Shown here piece by piece: positions 1 through 12,402 of a stretch of 64,000 nucleotides of DNA. The notes under the pieces were generated by a model, which was not told where the DNA came from, ran no database searches, and saw nothing but the letters and a program-made list of their open reading frames with translations. Source of the stretch: Marchantia polymorpha subsp. ruderalis (lineage: Eukaryota; Streptophyta; Marchantiopsida; Marchantiales; Marchantiaceae); contig AP031357.1 of NCBI GenBank assembly GCA_037833965.1, positions 1,942,001 through 2,006,000 on the forward strand, in the 5' to 3' direction. A program made the translations under genes and the position numbers. The first letter of the stretch is position 1. Each line of letters opens with the position of its first letter.

Positions 1-1160
1 GGGAGGAGAGACCGACGAAATGGGCTTTACCGATTCAAGCCATCACGACTCTCAGTCAACAGCATGGAGATTGCTACATCAAAGGACCAGCTTGCTGTGC
101 TCTGGCACAATCGCTTGGGTCACGCCAGCTTCAAGATCATTGCCTTCATGAGCTCACATGGCAAGGCTTATGGCCTTCCACCGTTGTCACCCACTTCGTT
201 TTTCTGTACCGCTTGTCGTTCAGGAAAGCAATGTCGAGAGCCGAAGCCCAAGCGTACAACTCCACAATCTGGCCGCTTGAAGCGAGACGAGCATTTGCGC
301 ACAGTTCGCCCACTTGAATTGCTGCACACTGACATCTGCGGGCCTCTCTCCGTTCCATCACTAGCGGGATCTTGCTATATTCTCACCATCACTGATGATT
401 ATAGTCGCCTCACATGGTTATTTTTTCTGAAGCACAAGTCAGAAACTCTGTCTAAGTTTAGACAGTTCAAGGCTACTCAAGAACTTCAGAGTGGTCATCG
501 GATCAAGATCATTCGATTTGACAAAGGAGGAGAATTCACCTCCAAGGCATTCATCAATTTTTGCAGCGTATGGGGATAGTAAGACAGCTTACTCAGGCCC
601 ATGCTCCACATCAAAATGGAATAGCGGAAAGAAAGAATAGAAGTTTGTTGGAAAAGGCCAGATGTATGGCATTTGCCAGCAATACTCCTTCCTATTTGTG
701 GCCCAAAGCAGTAGCAACTGCTAACTACGTAATCAATAGAACCGCTACTAGAGCAAATCACGGCACTACCCCTTACGAGAAGTTCACTGGCCACACTCCT
801 TCGATCAGCCATCTGAGAACTTTTGGATGCCGCAGCTGCGTACTCAACACTTCTCCATCTCGGAAGAAATGGGCTCCTCGCTCATATGAATGTGTCTTCT
901 TGGGTTATGATGAGACCTCAAGAGGCTTCAAGAGTTACAATCGATCGACACAAAAGATCCTTGTGTCTAAGGATGTTCAGTTTGACGAAAATCACTTTCC
1001 TTTCTCCTCATTAGTGTCCAAGGCCAATAACCTTACGGTGTCACCTGCAGGAGATGAATGGCCTGTCACGAAACATGTTGTGTTCCCAGAAGAGGAGCAC
1101 ACTCCCATTGCGACGAACGTTCCAGTTTCACCTTCTGGCTCAGTTCCATTTGTCTTTAAA
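1..1160 (+). pseudogene. Ty1/copia pol fragment (GAG-pre-integrase and integrase), frameshifted
   Basis: Reading frame 1 is open from the first base, so the element continues off the left edge. It shows a copia GAG-pre-integrase (GLYRF, then LWHNRLGH near 100-120 and a CxxC-type finger near 205-225) and the start of the integrase core (LLHTDICGPL near 325, FDKGGEF near 520). That frame stops at 577-579. The rest of the core continues one frame over from about 561, with the catalytic Glu in HQNGIAERKN near 610-640, and fades after about 1160. A one-base deletion or two-base insertion near 565-580 therefore separates the second Asp from the Glu. No reverse transcriptase or RNase H follows: the fragment ends in AT-rich DNA. 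The family is clear; this is a dead, truncated copy. Confidence 0.9.
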
Positions 1161-1499
1161 CATGATTTGAAAACAATTGTCACTACTGTATACTCTATTA
1201 TGTCAAACAAATTTTCTATGTATTTGACTCTAATCACAATTATAATTTTTAAAAATTTCCTAATTGATTTTAATCAAGATACTTCAAAATATGTACAAAG
1301 TTCTTAAATGAAATCCTGATTTCAACTGCATCTTTTTGCTACTAGCAATCTAAGGATAGAGAGCCTAAATGAGAGTGTAATGTATACAAATTTTGAGATG
1401 AATATAACTAAAATTCATATTGAATTTTAGTAGGTTTCATGTACATGTATTATCAAACATTGCATTAAAAACATTTGTGTGTCAAACATTCATGTAAGT

Positions 1500-2125
1500 T
1501 TATAAATTTTATATTAAACATATCATGTAATTTTGAAATATATGTAATTTTCAGTAGCTTCCTTGCATCTAAATTGCAATTTGAGCAATAAAAAGGTTTA
1601 TTCAAATTTAGTATATATCAAAATTATCGTTTTCTTTCATGTTAATGTTTGTTTTCAAAATTATCTTTGAAAAGCTATGAGAACTTGCATCTGATTTGAA
1701 TTTCATATTTTATTCCAAAAAATAAAAGCTCAAGCTATATTATATTATTATATTATAGCAAAAACTATAATAATTTCAAACAAAGTTTTATTTATGTGCA
1801 CATTTTTTCAAGCTTGTCAATTATTTATTCAAGTCTATGGCGAGGAAATTACTTGATGAGACTCCATCAAAACACAAATCCTTTACTTGGATCTATCAAA
1901 TATCGTTTTATCTTATAGGATCCCAGGGACGTCACACGTCATGCATGTTCTAATATAGACAGAGGGTGCATGAGAAGGAACGAGCCAGAGCGTGGGGAGG
2001 TTGAGGATTCATAATCTATAGGAATAAGCTAGAGCAAGGGGAGGGCACAGATTGGAGAAATATTTTGTTCATTGAAACAAAGTCTGAATTTTGAATTCTT
2101 TCAGACTATGCTTGCTGAATGCTAA
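1500..2125. repeat. Diverged direct repeat, copy 1
   Basis: Repeats at 2180-2745, about 680 bp downstream. Landmarks in the same order in both copies: the stretch around TATTAAACATATCATGTAAT, ATTTGAGCAATAAAAA, TTTCTTTCATGTTAATGT, GGATCCCAG and a GAGCCGGAGCG-like stretch. The copies carry many substitutions and small indels, so the duplication is old. Edges are approximate. Confidence 0.75.
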
Positions 2126-2179
2126 AGGAGTAATGTTGCAAAAAGTATCGATTAAAACAATTTAGTAATATGAAGAAAA

Positions 2180-2745
2180 AAATTTTATATTAAACATATC
2201 ATGTAATTTTGAAATATGTAATTTATCAATAGCTTTCTTCTATTCAAATTTCAATTTGAGCAATAAAAAATTTTATATTCAATTTTTTTTATCAAATATT
2301 TTAGTTTTCTTTCATGTTAATGTCTTTATTCAAAATTATTTTTAAAAGCATTTGCTGTGAAAACATGCATCTGATCTGTATTTTATATTACATTCCAAAA
2401 AATTATAGCACAACCTATATTCTATTACTATATTATAGCAAAAGCTATAATATTTTCAAGCGAACTTTTATGTATGTGCACTTTTTTTCAAGCTTTTCAC
2501 TTTTGTGCATGTGTTCAAGTTTTTGGCAAGAAAATTATTTGATAAGACAATGAAACACAAATAGCTTACTGGACCCATCAAGTATCAATTTATCTGATGG
2601 GATCCCAGCGCCCGCACACATGATGCATCTATCGACGGATGGTGTAAGAGGAGTAATGAGCCGGAGCGAGGATAGGGCACGGATCGAAGAAACAATTTGA
2701 TCATTGTGACAAATTTTGAATTTTTACTTTGCTTGTTGAAGGACT
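2180..2745. repeat. Diverged direct repeat, copy 2
   Basis: Partner of 1500-2125, with the same ordered landmarks. Neither copy contains a convincing ORF. This could be two degenerate non-autonomous insertions or one old tandem duplication; no target-site duplication is visible to decide. Confidence 0.75.
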
Positions 2746-5101
2746 AGTGAGGAGAGAACAAGACGATCAGACAGGTGCATGGCCATCGGTTGAGGCATTT
2801 GCTGAATGCTGAATAACTGAATATATGTGAATCATGTGCATTTGAATACAAAATTCAAATTTAGAATGAAGAGCACTTGGAGATTGTGTTCGTTCTACGT
2901 GAGCTCTCTTGATGCAAACAAAATGTGTCATTGGTTTTTATCGATCCATCGTCAGATATCCGTAGCTTGGACTTTTTCATGCCGTCACTTCCTCACACTA
3001 TAGCCCGCAGCATGCACTAACAGGAGCAATTTTTAGAACTTGGTGACGATGTTGCCTCCGTGATATCCCATATGATAAAACGATAATTGATAGGTTCCAC
3101 TAAGCTATTTATGTTACGATGTAGTTCAATCAAATAATCAGTTTTTGACCAAATGCAAAGTCTATTGACATCAATTATTATTATCAATAATATTTTCATT
3201 AATATAAAATTAATATATGCATACGCAGAAACAATAATTAGCAAAAATTGATTAAAGTCTTAGTGCATGTTCCTAAGCAGACATATTACTAATTTTTTTT
3301 AAAAAGAGCAATCTAGGTATATAAAAAAACCGTTGTGATTGCATACACGGCTGCTATTCGTAAATTTGCTGCACCAAACCTTCTCCACTACTTGTAAAAA
3401 ACACCTCACACACTTCTCACATTATATGGTTACAACCAAGAAATCATCATCGGACACTCTTAGTATGAATAATTATCAACTTTGATATCTTCAAGAAGAA
3501 TCTCATGAACTCGTAGATCTTTTCACTGCAATCATTGCTCGATCACACAAGAGCTTTTTACTTTCTAAGAAAGAACATTGATGTGAGTTTGATGAAGATC
3601 CGTCGATCAATTTGTAAAAGAAGCTCAAACTCATCATGTTGCAATCCTTCGACTCAAGATAGGCGACTTCAGTAGCTCACAAGAAACTTAGTCATTAGAT
3701 GTTCTTAATTAATCTCTAAATATGAATGAATTTGTGATCCACATAGTGAAATCTGATCAAACCCTGCTCAGACCTCGAACTTTGCCACATAGTCTAAGGC
3801 AGCCTTAATTTTTGAGTCTGAAATGAACAATCACAGTCCATTGCGAGCTCTCGTATCAATTTTTTTTGCACTTGTGTCAAGGCTTTATCAAGTTTTGGCT
3901 GAGCAACGTAGATATGCTGAAAATCTGAACAAAAGAGACTCGAATTCTTTTCTGCTTTTTATCTTATTGCTCAAGATAACATACATTCTAGCCATTAAGT
4001 GACAAATTGAATTGTTGCCGAGCATTTCTTTTAATCTAGTTTTTGAAAAAAATGTATGATAATTTTACTAAGTTAATAAAATTAATTTTCAAATAGAATA
4101 AATAGAAAGATGTGGTATATTTCAAAATTGAAAAACTGTTTCATTTATGAAGATCTTCATTTCTTGTAGCTATTTGAATTTTCATGATTGTTGGGATGAA
4201 AGTCCAAAGTATCCAATTATGAAATACAAACTTTAGAAGTGCAAATGATATTCAGTTCAATCATGTCCGCTATCATCGAATACCGAATATCGATATTGCA
4301 AGTATGAGAAAACACATTTTTAAGTTACTCTTGACTAAATTACGCTATGATCTATCTCGTATTGTCATAGAGCCAAACATGAAGTTAGTAAGAAGTACTC
4401 ATCAATTTCCAATTAGTTCATAAACAGAAATAACAATAACTTGATATATGCATTTGCTATAACATTCGTTATAACCTGAAAACTACTTGAATACTACAAA
4501 CTACTTGAAAAAAGGTCGATCCGTTTCTGGTTACATAGCCTGAATATTACATGAATTTAAACCAAAAAATCTACTCCATCGCATTTTGCCTCCTCACTTA
4601 ACCTTATGTAAAGGCCACACTCAGATTATAACAATTTAAATTCACGTTGACTTAACAAGTGTCGATCCATATGTTGAAATGTCAACAAAACTGACCAAAG
4701 CTCGGGAATTCATCGTGAATATTCTGTAGGAGTGTCTTTGTCTTCAACAATGATATGGTGCCCTTGCTGCTTATCCGTCCTTGTATGTGGGCAAATCATG
4801 CATACAGATAAATTTCTCTACTTTGAAGTAGATTGTGATGAGTGCTCAAAAGCGTCTTACAAACATGATACAATATAAGTGAGAATCTAATCGTTCAGCT
4901 CATTTTTTTGTATGCTTGTCTCGGTAACTTCTTCCTTCGCCTTCCTCCTCCAGGTGATGAGAACCCGGCAGACTTTATCAATAATCGTATTGCACGTTGA
5001 GAACGTTCGCTCATGTATATGTCTTCGCTCATGCGCATCAAAAGACTAAATTCATAACCCTAACTCTGATCTGTAAATGATATGAAAAGCAACCGCTGTA
5101 C

Positions 5102-5131
5102 CTGGAGACATATACTAGTGTATGTCTCCAG
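5102..5131. repeat. 30-bp palindrome
   Basis: Arms CTGGAGACATA (5102-5112) and TATGTCTCCAG (5121-5131) are exact reverse complements around an 8-bp centre. It stands in AT-rich DNA with no adjacent ORF; role unknown. Confidence 0.85.
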
Positions 5132-6303
5132 ATTATGATCTGATATGATCTGAAAGATGAAAAAGCTTTTATTCTGGCAAAGCTTATGATATATATGATC
5201 ATGACACAGCTAAGGTAGCTTGTAGCACAGTTACAATGCTGTGGTCCGGTCTCAGGTACTTTGCGGTTTGTGATAAAGATTGTTCATCTTAACTCGGAAC
5301 AGATCTTTCTAACTTCTGGTTTGTTGAATTCGCTAGCTGCTGCCCGATGAGGTCCATGCACACATTCCAGAACTCGGAGATGAGAGGGTACTTACCATGC
5401 CGTCGATTTGTATATCTTGATTTGTATATTTGTAATTTGCAAATTGATAAAATCTTAATTCTGTAATTAACCTTGTTTCCATTGGTATAAATGGACATAC
5501 TTAACAAAAAAACTGTTGCTTCTATCAAGCATGACTTCTGGGAAAGTGGAACGTTTGCGGAGTTATCTAATTATGTGTTTTCACTCGTTGATACAGTTTT
5601 GAGGGCGCCGAAGAAGGATGCAAGTGCGGTGACAAGTGCTCGTGCAACCCTTGCAACTGCAAGTGAGAAAGCAATATCTAAAATTCCAAATCATTATATT
5701 TATATCCTTACAGAAGTCTAATTATGAAAACAGAAAGTGTTGTAATTTCGTCAAGACTTGAAGAATTATCTTCGGGATGAAATAAAATGCTTAATTCTAT
5801 TGTATATCTGACGATAGAAATAAACTCAGCAGAATCTTATGCTGGAAAATTTCTGGTCAAAGACTGGTATCGAAAACCTACTGCATGCATGAAAGTAAGA
5901 TATTTTGTATCTCGAAGACTCGGAGTAAGTACAGAATATGGTGAAGACTGATAGGACACAGTCCCATAATAGCCAAAACGGTGGCGAGGACCAAGTACTG
6001 ATCCTAACTATAAATTTACTCATAGACACGTGGTAACAAGCAGCAAAGTAATCAACTTGTGGCAATTTATCTTAAATGCATCACAAGGAACTCTCAGATT
6101 GATTTCTACTGTGGAAAATGTGGGAAACCTTGCTCGCAGGTTGCGAAGTTTTCAGGTTATGAATTTTCTATTTTGGTCCTCGCATTCTTGTAATCGAAAT
6201 TTCCGCTCTTTATCTTCGTTTGAGACAACTTCTATTCTGCGATATTAGATACATAAGTGCTAAACGCCTGTGAATATTATGTGATTACCTCGACTGGTTT
6301 ACC

Positions 6304-7777
6304 CAGTCAATCGTTACAGCCCACTAGCTTGAGACCCCTATACTTGATTTTCCTGTCAGTACGAACATGAGGTAACGAAAGATTGAAGTGTTCTTCACTC
6401 TGGCTGCCTGAGGTTCGCAAAATACAGCATGTCAATCATGCCTTGATACACGTTTGTCATATCCTCTTGTTCGGGTTCTGTAAAATATAGCTTTATGTGA
6501 GTTCTGTTCCAGTGTGACCGAAATTCTGATTTTCTACCATGAAGCAGAAGACCAATCAACCAGTGGGGAAGAATGCAGCCAATATGAAAGGATTTAGTAG
6601 ACAAAATTTTTTATCCTTCCTGCCACATTTCCTGCCACAATCACATTGACTTTTCTCACCTTTGTCTTTGGAATTCAACGAAGGGTCCGTCATATTCCCA
6701 GATGTTGTCAGATTCAGACATGGGATACGAAGAAATGGCTTTGAAGGATGCAAAAATATCTATGGTGTTTTTTTAAACTTTTGTCTTGCACATTCCACGA
6801 CAAACATGGACATCCCAATAAACATTTCTCAGAAATACCTTGCACACTTCAGTAGAAGTGTAACACAATGTGGACTGAAAGTGATGGAAAGGTACCAAAT
6901 GGGCAGCTGGAAGCCTTATCAGTATTATTAACGACAAATTCATCCTTCGAGCCGTGCGTGAAGTGCTGAAGAAAAAATGTTGCTTATTAAGAAGGATTGA
7001 AATTTTGAATTGATATTCTAGAGTCTATAAACGTACATCATAGCCCATTGTGGTAAAAAGTGTAATCCATATTATCTGTTTATGAATGACAATAATTTAC
7101 TTTGCTTTGCGGAATATCATTAATAGGGCTGTTCTGGAGAGTTTGTTATCTGTAAGATCTCAGTTTGATAGTTTCTCCAACTCTCTAATGTGATCCTGGG
7201 TTGGAGTTTTATGTGTACTACAATTATTATAAAAGGTTAGGGTTTTATCTAGTGAGAAACAAGGGAATCACTTCTATAACTCAACCATCTCGAGAGATGG
7301 TAAAAACGTTTTGTTTCGTTATCAAATATCACGCTAAGTCCCTACAAGAACAATTGGAGCACGAATCCAGTCTCAAGAGGGCCTTGAAACCTACTTCAGT
7401 TCAGATCAAATCCTTAAGCTTGTATATGACTATAGCGAAATACAAATGCATCAACTGCCAAGTCAATAACTGTACTTTGTATCTTAAGAATCACTAAATC
7501 TTCCACTATTAGAGACAAAGAATATTGTAGAAATCCTCACAAATCTTCACGCCTGATGCCTTTCTCTCCTTTCCAATCACTTTGACAACAATCTCTAATA
7601 TCTTGTCCACTTGTCATAAGTGATATCAGACCTTGTATATATTTTCTACACGCCAACCCCGTTGCTAGAGAGCTCTTGGAGACTCTCATAAACCACTTTC
7701 CACTAGCTCATAGAGGTATGAAGTGCTTATCACAACTTCACAACAAAGAATGCAACCACTTGTGGCTGCAAAGAAGG
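6304..7777. other. AT-rich sequence at the start of the duplicated unit, no supported gene
   Basis: Mostly AT-rich sequence joined abruptly to the truncated gag at 7778. Overlapping short frames exist on both strands (for example 7201-7497 plus and 6395-6753 minus), but none shows a recognisable domain and the two minus frames overlap each other. It probably represents host flank or an old unrelated insertion. The identical copy at 55199-56672 adds no coding evidence because the duplication is too recent. Confidence 0.6.
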
Positions 7778-8140
7778 CTAAAACTTTTCCTTCAGTTGAG
7801 CCCATGTTAGCAAACCATTTGGGTCGGTGCTCTCGTGGTTATACCAATTACGTGCCTTCTTCCGCAGAAGACTAGGAAAAATCCGCAGTCGGTCCTCATC
7901 GGCGATCTCGCGGTTAGCGATAGACACTGACTCGAACAGCTTGATGTAGGAATCTGCATCATCGTCATCCCCGCTCCCTTTATACTTCGGATAGGAATGC
8001 TTGGTAATCGGCTGAGCGGAGGTCGTCCGCGCATTGGCTTTTCCGTCTGCCATAGGTGCGTCTGCGGACGATTCTCGGGCGGTCTGTTCTAAATCACGGA
8101 GGGAATCCGCGCAAGGGATATCTAGTGGAACTGTAAGCAC
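7778..8140 (-). pseudogene. Ty3/gypsy gag fragment of element Y
   Basis: The 120 codons contain the N-terminal part of a retrotransposon gag (capsid) domain: an acidic stretch, SYIKLFESV, then the core ARNWYNHESTDPNGLLTWAQL that is typical of plant gypsy gag. The frame ends at KEKF followed by a stop where AT-rich DNA takes over, so most of capsid and nucleocapsid are gone. It lies about 230 bp downstream of the primer site at 8367-8384, the expected place for gag. This matters for reading the LTR ORF upstream: the family has its own separate gag, so ORF0 in the LTR is an additional gene. Confidence 0.85.
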
Positions 8141-8366
8141 AAAGTTTGGTTCCGAGTCACTGGGGGTATTTCCACCAATGGTGTCGGCCGGACTAGGCTA
8201 AGGTACTCTTTTTGGTGTTTTCTTATTCTGACGCCGTGTCTCTTCCACGGCTTTCTCTGAATCTCGACGGAACTTGCGGGCAGATCTCGCACTTAGTTTG
8301 CTCCCACTTGCTCCTGTCAACATTCACCGAGCATTGCTGCTTGTGTACCCCGGTGTTGAAGCACTG

Positions 8367-8384
8367 TCCCCGGCAGCGGCGCCA
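8367..8384 (-). promoter_or_regulatory. Primer binding site of Y, tRNA-Asp type
   Basis: Minus strand reads TGGCGCCGCTGCCGGGGA, 22 nt after the LTR end at 8407. From memory this matches the 3' end of plant tRNA-Asp at 17 of 18 positions. It fixes Y as an LTR retrotransposon on the minus strand and sets the 3' border of its 5' LTR. Confidence 0.85.
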
Positions 8385-9354
8385 AAAAGAAGTTGTCGGC
8401 TTCTTATGTAATAACCCACTAAAGGCTAAAACTGTAATATAGTGGTAGAAAGGTCGAACCCACAGGGACAGAGGAACACACAGGGTACAGAGTGTCACAT
8501 TTAACAGACTATTGAGGAGTTTGAATTCTCAGGCGACTGTCACTTCCAGAAATACTGCAAGTGTCCACTCGGAGCTCACTCGGAGGTCGCACAGTGCAGC
8601 GTAACACACACACACACACACACACACCTGAAACTACAGAAACACAACCCAGAGATCCGTTAGGACCTCTACTCAAGATTTCAGGGGGAAGGTCTCTCGC
8701 GAGCACTCAGCGAAGCTGCGGGTAGTGACTCCCAACTCCGGCTTTTACAACCCTTCCACTAGTTTTTGCTAGTGTGGGAAACCCGGATTGGACTTCCTAC
8801 TTCGGATCGAAGTCACTCATACGCGGTGAACAACACTCTCAACTCACAAAACGCGCAGAGAACACAGGTCCGCACGGAAGGACTCACTGAGAAACATTCC
8901 AGTAACACACCATAACAGTATATTGAAGAGTTTGAATTCTTAGGCACTTGTCATTCCCAGAAATACTACAGGGGTTACCCTGAAGGCACCTGCTGCAGCG
9001 TAACCTGAATTTACAACCAAGACTTACACGAAGTAGCAAAACTTCACTTTGGCATTCAAGGAAAAAGTCCCGAAGAAGTACAATCAGAAACAACCACTCA
9101 AAGGTGTAAGGGGGAAAATGTTCAAGTATCTAACTCGTAATTGGCTCTGAGCATCGGCAATCACCCGCAGGTGTAGATCCGAACTTCTCAAATCTCTAAC
9201 CAATGTACTAGCTCTGAACATTCAGCCGAAGGCCTTCAGCTACACAATGCGGATCGCCAAGGTGTAGCTCCTCTTGCGTGGTGACAGAACTAAGGACACA
9301 AACACGCAAAGAAAATGAGTTCCTGATCTGTACTTCTGATGTTGGGAAAGATCC

Positions 9355-9383
9355 CAAGGCAAGACGCCTTGAACTACTTTATA
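9355..9383 (-). promoter_or_regulatory. Core promoter of Y LTR: TATA box and stem-loop
   Basis: TATAAAG on the minus strand at 9383-9377 is followed by the dyad CAAGGC-GTCTT-GCCTTG at 9371-9355. The same TATA-plus-dyad arrangement is present in every LTR of this family in the window. Confidence 0.7.
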
Positions 9384-9593
9384 CCTTCTAAGTACTAACT
9401 AGCACTACACTGCACTACGCTACACGCCGACACGGAACCACGCTACACTACACTCCGCGGAACCTGTGCTTCGCCTCCTGCGCGACGGACTGCCGCGCAC
9501 TAACTCCCTACCCTGCCAGTCCTGAGCTCGACTGCACAGTCCCAACCGCCGCAACACCGCGGAAACCTCTGTCTCCAGGGTGGCCATGGTGTC

Positions 9594-11443
9594 TCATGCC
9601 TTCGATAGAAAAGAATCTAACTTCTTCGCTACTCTCCGCCGACTCCGACTGTCACCCGTCAACAACCCGGCTGCACAAAGCTCTAACTCCCACAGTGTGA
9701 GTCTCTCCTGCGCCGCCACTTCCCAGTGGGCGTAGCCCTTGAGACAGTGGGTGACTCGCCTCGCCATCTCTTCCTTCGTGCGATCTGCCTCTCGTCGGCG
9801 ATCATCTTCAATTACTACCAATTGCGATTCGGCCTCCGCACGCTGTGCTCTCAATTCTCCGCACTCGGATTGCATCCTGCGGATTAATTCCTCATCCGCC
9901 TGTCGTGCGAGCTGACACTGCTCCAACAACCGCGTCTGTCGCACGAGCTCCTCTGACAAAATCCGATTCTAAGTCTTCTCAGAAATCAGTGCTTCCGTGA
10001 CCTTCACCTGCTCCTTGGTGAGCTCTTCCAGTCTCCCATCCTTCACCTTGTCGTAGTGTTTGTACAATTTCTGATTGAGATTGTACTGACCCCAAAAGCA
10101 TTCATGCTTCTCTCGCATCCTTAAGTTCCCGGTCCACCCGAGCTAGCAACTTGCTGGTGTGGACTTTAGTGCGAGTTCGCCTGCACACTAACTCGACGTA
10201 GGACCCAGGCTGGCGAGGATCCGCGTATTTCTCCATCTTGCGATCCAAGTATCTCAGCAGAGGTACTACCTGCTCACAAAGCGCCGCCGCCGGCGCACCA
10301 ACTAATTCTTCCTCCTCCTCCTCCTCGGTGGATCCCGATCCCGACACTGATTCCGTGGATCCTCCTTCTTCATCATCCTCCGAATGGAGGATTTTGGTCG
10401 CCATTGATTGCGTCAGCGACTAGCCTTAGTGGGGCTCCGAGTGGTCTGCGTGTTCTGCCGCCAATGGCGCTCCTGCAGCCTCGCTGCTCCCTGCTAAAAT
10501 GTCCAATGCTGTGGGTGAATGCGGCCGTGCCACATCCTCATCGTCTGCCTGTCGTGCCGCGACTGTAACTTCTTCGCCGCCGGCGTCTACCGCCGAAGGC
10601 GATCGTGCGGAATTTGTCTGCGCGGGGTGTAATTGTGCATCGCACGCACGAATTTCATCCTGCGGACAGTCAATCCGCTCCTCCGTTAGGTCTTGCTCCC
10701 CTGATCGGTCCTGCTCCCCCCTTAGGTTCTGCGCGAGGAATGCGTCCGGCCTACGCGTAGGCGCAAATCCCGGCGCTTCACCCGCCGAAGGCGCAGTGCC
10801 GAGGGCGTCTACCGCCGAAGGGTGTGTTTCTTCCCTCATCCTGTTGAGTCCGTGGAGTGGAAGCTGGTGAATCCTCCGCGTCGGTGTCTACCTCGTTATC
10901 CCGCACATACTTCCTAGGATGATCGACTGACAATGGCGGAAATCGAGCACGCTCCGCCGCGGTTAAACAATTCATCTCCCGATAAAAGTTTATCAAGAAG
11001 GGGGAGAGGTGATTGAGAGTTCCTCCTTGCTCCTCAAATGCATGCTGTCGCATCACCCTATGTAGGATACGCGACCAGTGAACTAGAGCTCCGGTCAATG
11101 TGAGCTCTACGAAAGACACCTGCCACAACGTGATGTACGTAGTGCGATGCGGCTGCAACAATTGCAGCAGCGCCATCGCTACGGTCCTGCGGAAACGATC
11201 TTTGTAGTCGCGGGTCTTGTACCCGTTCTTGGAAGACCTCTCCCGCTTGAACAATTCCACGAAGGAGGTTTCGTCCTGCTTCGTTACCTTGACGCTCTCA
11301 CTCTCAAATAAGAGGTACCCGTCGTCACCTGTGCACCTCGCCAATGCCTGTGCCCAATCGTGGACAGTCCATCTATCTACGTGCGGACGCAATCCGCGCG
11401 TAGGTGGTCGCTCCTCGTCCAACCATTCGCGCACCATGTCTAC
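9594..11443 (-). pseudogene. ORF0 of Y LTR, 3' part, decayed
   Basis: Homologue of the LTR-borne ORF0 seen intact in length at 23405-25960. After the X insertion the frame resumes with DMVREWL (minus, from 11443) and keeps TRDYKDRF, the GGTLNHLSPF block and VDTDAEDS. It then breaks into overlapping frames near 10830, 10420, 10100 and 9960. The C-terminal coiled coil and the HWEVAAQE/LTLWELEL motifs are still readable to about 9594. Several frameshifts and stops make it non-functional. The N-terminal codons lie at 18464-18589 on the other side of X. Confidence 0.85.
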
Positions 11444-12340
11444 TGTAATAACCCACCAAAGGCTAAAACTGCAGTATGGTGGTAAAAAGATCGAACCCAC
11501 AGGGACAGAGGCAACACACAGAGTAAAAGTGTCACGTTTAACAGACTTTTGTAGAGTTTGAATTCTAGGCGACTGTCACTCCCAGAAATACTGCAGTGCT
11601 CGACTCGGAGGCTCGACTCGGAGGAGGATCTCAACTCGGAGGATGCTCGGAGGATGCACGGTACAGCGTGGTCACTCAACACACACACACACACACACCT
11701 GAAACTGGCAAAAAGCACAACTCGGAGGTCGGTCAGGACCTCCGCTTCGGATTTCAGGAGGAAAGTGTCTCACAAGTTCACTCAGAGGTTCTGCAGGTAG
11801 TGCCTCCCACTCCGGCTTTTACTGCCCTTCCGCCAGGAACTAGCGGGGGTACCCGGACTGGACTTCCCACTTCGGAACGAAGCCTCTACATACGCCGTGG
11901 ACGTCACCCTCGACTATCACACCAAACGCAGGGAGTGCAGACCCGACTGAGAACTTACTGAAAACACGATCCAGTAACACACACACAACCTGAATTACAA
12001 ACCAAGGTTTACACGAAGTAATGAAACTTCACATTGGCATTCAGGGGAAACTTCCCGTAGGAGTACAATCAGGATATGTCACTTGAAGGAGTAAGGGGGA
12101 ACTGTTCAAGTATCTAACTCGCAGCCGGCTCTGAGCATCAGAAATCACCCGCAGGTGCAGATCCGCACTACTCAAGTCTCTAACCGGATGCTAGCTCTGA
12201 ACATTCAGCCGAAGGCCTTCAACTACAACATACGGTAACTTCGCTATGCTGCAGCTTCTCTACGTGGTGCCAGGACCAAAATGCACAAACACGCCAAGAA
12301 AGTGAGTTCCTGATCTGCACTTCCGAAACTGGAAGAGTCC

Positions 12341-12369
12341 CAAGGCAAAACGCCTTGATCTACTTTATA
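12341..12369 (-). promoter_or_regulatory. Core promoter of X2 LTR: TATA box and stem-loop
   Basis: TATAAAG on the minus strand at 12369-12363, 34 bp after the ORF0 stop, then the dyad CAAGGC-GTTTT-GCCTTG at 12357-12341. Confidence 0.75.
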
Positions 12370-12402
12370 CTCTCAAAAGATCCTAACTAGCACTACGCTA
12401 TC

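Larger units (their letters stand above)
1161..6303. other. AT-rich sequence without a supported gene
   Basis: About 5.1 kb of AT-rich DNA between the copia remnant and the duplicated block. Reading frames are short and I recognise no domain. It holds one diverged direct repeat (1500-2125 and 2180-2745) and one palindrome (5102-5131). The 76-codon frame at 5491-5721 (starts MDILNKKTVASIK) is the least repeat-like, and could be an exon or chance; there is no supporting similarity I can name. Confidence 0.6.
8407..11443 (-). mobile_element. Element Y 5' LTR, downstream part (ORF0 remainder, promoter, R-U5)
   Basis: On the minus strand this is the second part of an LTR that starts at 20104 and is split by X (TSD TCTAC at 11439-11443 and 18459-18463). 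It ends with TTATTACA at 8407, before the primer site. Going along the minus strand it holds decayed ORF0, a TATA box at 9383-9377, and a long R-U5. R-U5 contains two copies of a GAGTTTGAATTCT module (about 8515 and 8930), about 415 bp apart, and a CA microsatellite at 8604-8628. Combined LTR length without X is about 4.68 kb. V (44437-48650) is of the same subtype. Confidence 0.85.

Noticed and set aside
5491-5721. 76-codon ORF in the AT-rich left part as a host gene
   Set aside because: No recognisable domain, no neighbouring exon, and a length that chance allows. Left as a remark only.
6395-6753. Two overlapping minus-strand frames with a Cys-rich stretch as a small secreted protein
   Set aside because: No signal peptide or consistent frame, and the duplicate at 55290-55648 is too recent to test conservation.
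8604-8628. CA/GT microsatellites in LTR R-U5 (also 11680-11698, 26664-26683, 33518-33536, 57500-57519) as an independent signal
   Set aside because: They are inherited parts of the LTR with ordinary slippage; useful only as markers between copies.
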